DNA from: Candidatus Adiutrix sp.
Lineage (GTDB): Bacteria > Desulfobacterota > Desulfarculia > Adiutricales > Adiutricaceae
DNA length: 6,701 nucleotides
Assembly (NCBI GenBank): GCA_031283395.1
Contig: JAITBV010000153.1
Span: 1 to 6,701 of the forward strand
Direction: 5' to 3'
This document shows, piece after piece, positions 5,399 through 6,701 of the stretch. Each line of letters begins with the position of its first letter. The first letter of the stretch is position 1. The notes beneath the pieces were generated by a model. The model saw nothing but the letters and a program-made list of their open reading frames with translations. It had not been told where the DNA came from and did no database searches. Made by a program: the position numbers and the translations under genes.

Positions 5399-5418
5399 CG
5401 GGCAGTTATCGGCTTTTT
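5378..5418 (+). terminator. Riboswitch expression platform: conditional intrinsic terminator in the hppA leader
   Basis: AAAAGCTGATGACT (5378-5391) pairs with AGTTATCGGCTTTT (5404-5417) in a 14 bp stem with two G-U pairs and a 12 nt loop, ending in a TTTTT run (5414-5418). Its left arm reuses the conserved GCUGAUG and part of the closing aptamer helix, so aptamer and terminator cannot form together. Ligand-stabilised aptamer would therefore allow read-through into hppA, the usual logic for fluoride switches. Confidence 0.75.
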
Positions 5419-5469
5419 ATATTTCCGGTTCCGCGCCGCCGCCATTTTGAAGCTACAAGGAGACGAGTA

Positions 5470-6701
5470 ATGAGATTTTCAGCCTCTGGTTTTCTGAAGA
5501 AAACGGTTTTTTTTCTTCCGGCCGTTCTGGTCCTCTTGGCCGCCGGCGCCGGCGGGGCCCTGGCCTCCGAGGCCGACCTGGTGGTGCCCGATCTAAGCCC
5601 CGGCCAGCATAACCTCCTGGTGGCCGGCCTGGTGGTCTGTGTCCTGGGCATGCTGTTCGGGCTCTACCAATACCTGAGCATCAGAAAACTCAAGGCCCAC
5701 CCGTCCATGCTGGCCGTGGCCGCCATGATTTACGAGACCTGCAAGACCTATATGTTTCAGCAGGCCAGGCTGCTTTTGATCCTCTTCGCCTTCGTGGGCA
5801 CGGCCATAGCCTTCTACTTCGGCTTTCTTCAGCATATGTCCGCGGGCGGGGTCCTTTTGATCCTCCTGTGGACCATCATCGGCATCCTGGGTTCCTACAG
5901 CGTGGCCTTTTTCGGCATGAGGGTCAACACCCTGGCCAACAGCCGCATGGCCTACGCCTCGCTGGAAAAGAAACCCCTGAATCTTCTGAACATCCCCCTG
6001 AACGCCGGCATGAGCATCGGGGTGCTTCTGATTTCCGTGGAACTGGTGATGATGCTCATCATCCTCCTGTTCGTGCCCCGCGAATTGGCCGGGGCCTGTT
6101 TCATCGGCTTTGCCGTGGGTGAATCCCTGGGGGCCAGCGCCCTGCGCATCGCCGGCGGCATCTTCACCAAAATCGCCGACATCGGTTCGGACCTGATGAA
6201 GATAGTCTTTAAGATCAAGGAGGACGATCCCCGCAATCCCGGCGTCATCGCCGACTGCACCGGGGACAACGCCGGAGACAGCGTCGGCCCCACCGCCGAC
6301 GGCTTTGAGACTTACGGCGTCACCGGCGTGGCCCTGGTCACCTTCATCTGCCTGGCTGTGGGCCAGAGTCTCGGAGTCCAGGGGCAGCATCTGATCCAGA
6401 CCACCTTGCTGACCTGGATCTTCGCCATGCGCGTCCTGATGGTCGTCACCTCCATCGCGGCCTTCTACGCCAACGGGGCCTACAGCCGGGCCAGGTTCGG
6501 CCACCTGGAAGACTTCGATTTTGAAGCCCCCCTCACCTCCCTGGTCTGGGTGGCCTCGATCCTCTCCATCATCATGACCTTCGCGGCCAGCTACATCCTC
6601 ATCGGCCCCGGCACGGAAGTGGCCGCGCTTTCCCCCGGGCTCTGGTATGTCCTGGCCGGCATCATAAGCTGCGGCACCCTGGGCGCGGCCCTGATCCCCG
6701 A
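5470..6701 (+). CDS. hppA: Membrane-bound proton- or sodium-pumping pyrophosphatase (partial, N-terminal 410 residues)
   Basis: This enzyme couples hydrolysis of cytoplasmic pyrophosphate to ion export across the inner membrane. The frame is open to the window edge, giving 410 residues of a family usually about 660-750 long. Residues 1-32 look like a signal peptide (basic start, hydrophobic core, ALA before SEA), followed by multiple membrane helices. The pyrophosphate-binding loops are clear: K234 and the aspartates of ADIGSD (236-241), EDDPRNP (251-257), and DCTGDNAGD (262-270) with D262, D266 and D270 as metal ligands. D277 and E280 (ADGFE) follow at the ion gate. The wording DCTGDNAGDSVGPTADGFETYG differs from canonical DNVGDNVGD-type enzymes and may mark the divergent H+-pumping group described from Chlorobium limicola. 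Residues that set potassium dependence lie beyond the window, so ion specificity stays open. The ATG has AAGGAG (5457-5462) with 7 nt spacing, though a long leader with a fluoride riboswitch precedes it. Confidence 0.94.
   Translation, partial: MRFSASGFLKKTVFFLPAVLVLLAAGAGGALASEADLVVPDLSPGQHNLLVAGLVVCVLGMLFGLYQYLSIRKLKAHPSMLAVAAMIYETCKTYMFQQARLLLILFAFVGTAIAFYFGFLQHMSAGGVLLILLWTIIGILGSYSVAFFGMRVNTLANSRMAYASLEKKPLNLLNIPLNAGMSIGVLLISVELVMMLIILLFVPRELAGACFIGFAVGESLGASALRIAGGIFTKIADIGSDLMKIVFKIKEDDPRNPGVIADCTGDNAGDSVGPTADGFETYGVTGVALVTFICLAVGQSLGVQGQHLIQTTLLTWIFAMRVLMVVTSIAAFYANGAYSRARFGHLEDFDFEAPLTSLVWVASILSIIMTFAASYILIGPGTEVAALSPGLWYVLAGIISCGTLGAALIP

Noticed and set aside
5593..6504. Long minus-strand open frame opposite hppA
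   Set aside because: The translation is rich in Gly, His, Gln and Asp with no recognisable domain, and the plus strand encodes conserved pyrophosphatase motifs.

Overview
The window reads as a GC-rich, Gram-negative bacterial chromosome segment. The best guess is a deltaproteobacterial (Desulfobacterota-like) anaerobe. The reasons are a lysophospholipid-recycling protein that implies a two-membrane envelope, two well-formed sigma-54 promoters, a pyrophosphate-energised ion pump, and GGCC/CCGG-rich coding DNA broken by sharply AT-rich promoter islands. This taxonomic call is inference; there is no rRNA or other marker.

Layout. On the minus strand, 64-3450 encodes one 1128-residue protein that joins an LplT-type lysophospholipid flippase, a PlsC-type acyltransferase and an acyl-ACP synthetase. 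It is followed after 15 nt by the first 16 codons of another gene that leaves the window at base 1. The intergenic region 3451-3715 carries divergent signals: a sigma-70-like promoter for the minus-strand gene, repeat elements, and a consensus -24/-12 (sigma-54) promoter for the plus-strand gene. That gene (3716-4336) encodes a shortened DnaJ-like J-domain protein with half of the usual zinc finger. A second -24/-12 promoter (4416-4431) lies in an extremely AT-rich gap and drives a secreted MORN-repeat protein (4498-5241). This gene ends at a strong intrinsic terminator (5252-5290). Next comes a near-consensus sigma-70 promoter and a 5' leader that I read as a fluoride riboswitch (crcB motif) with an overlapping terminator hairpin. 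The leader precedes a membrane-bound pyrophosphatase gene (hppA) that runs off the right edge.

How the parts work together. The left gene handles membrane phospholipid repair. The two middle genes look like a sigma-54-controlled pair (cytoplasmic co-chaperone plus exported MORN protein), an association I do not recognise from any described system. The right unit makes physiological sense: fluoride inhibits pyrophosphatases, and a fluoride-ON switch would raise pump expression when fluoride enters the cell. The riboswitch and the paired sigma-54 promoters are the two most interesting signals here, and both lie in non-coding DNA.
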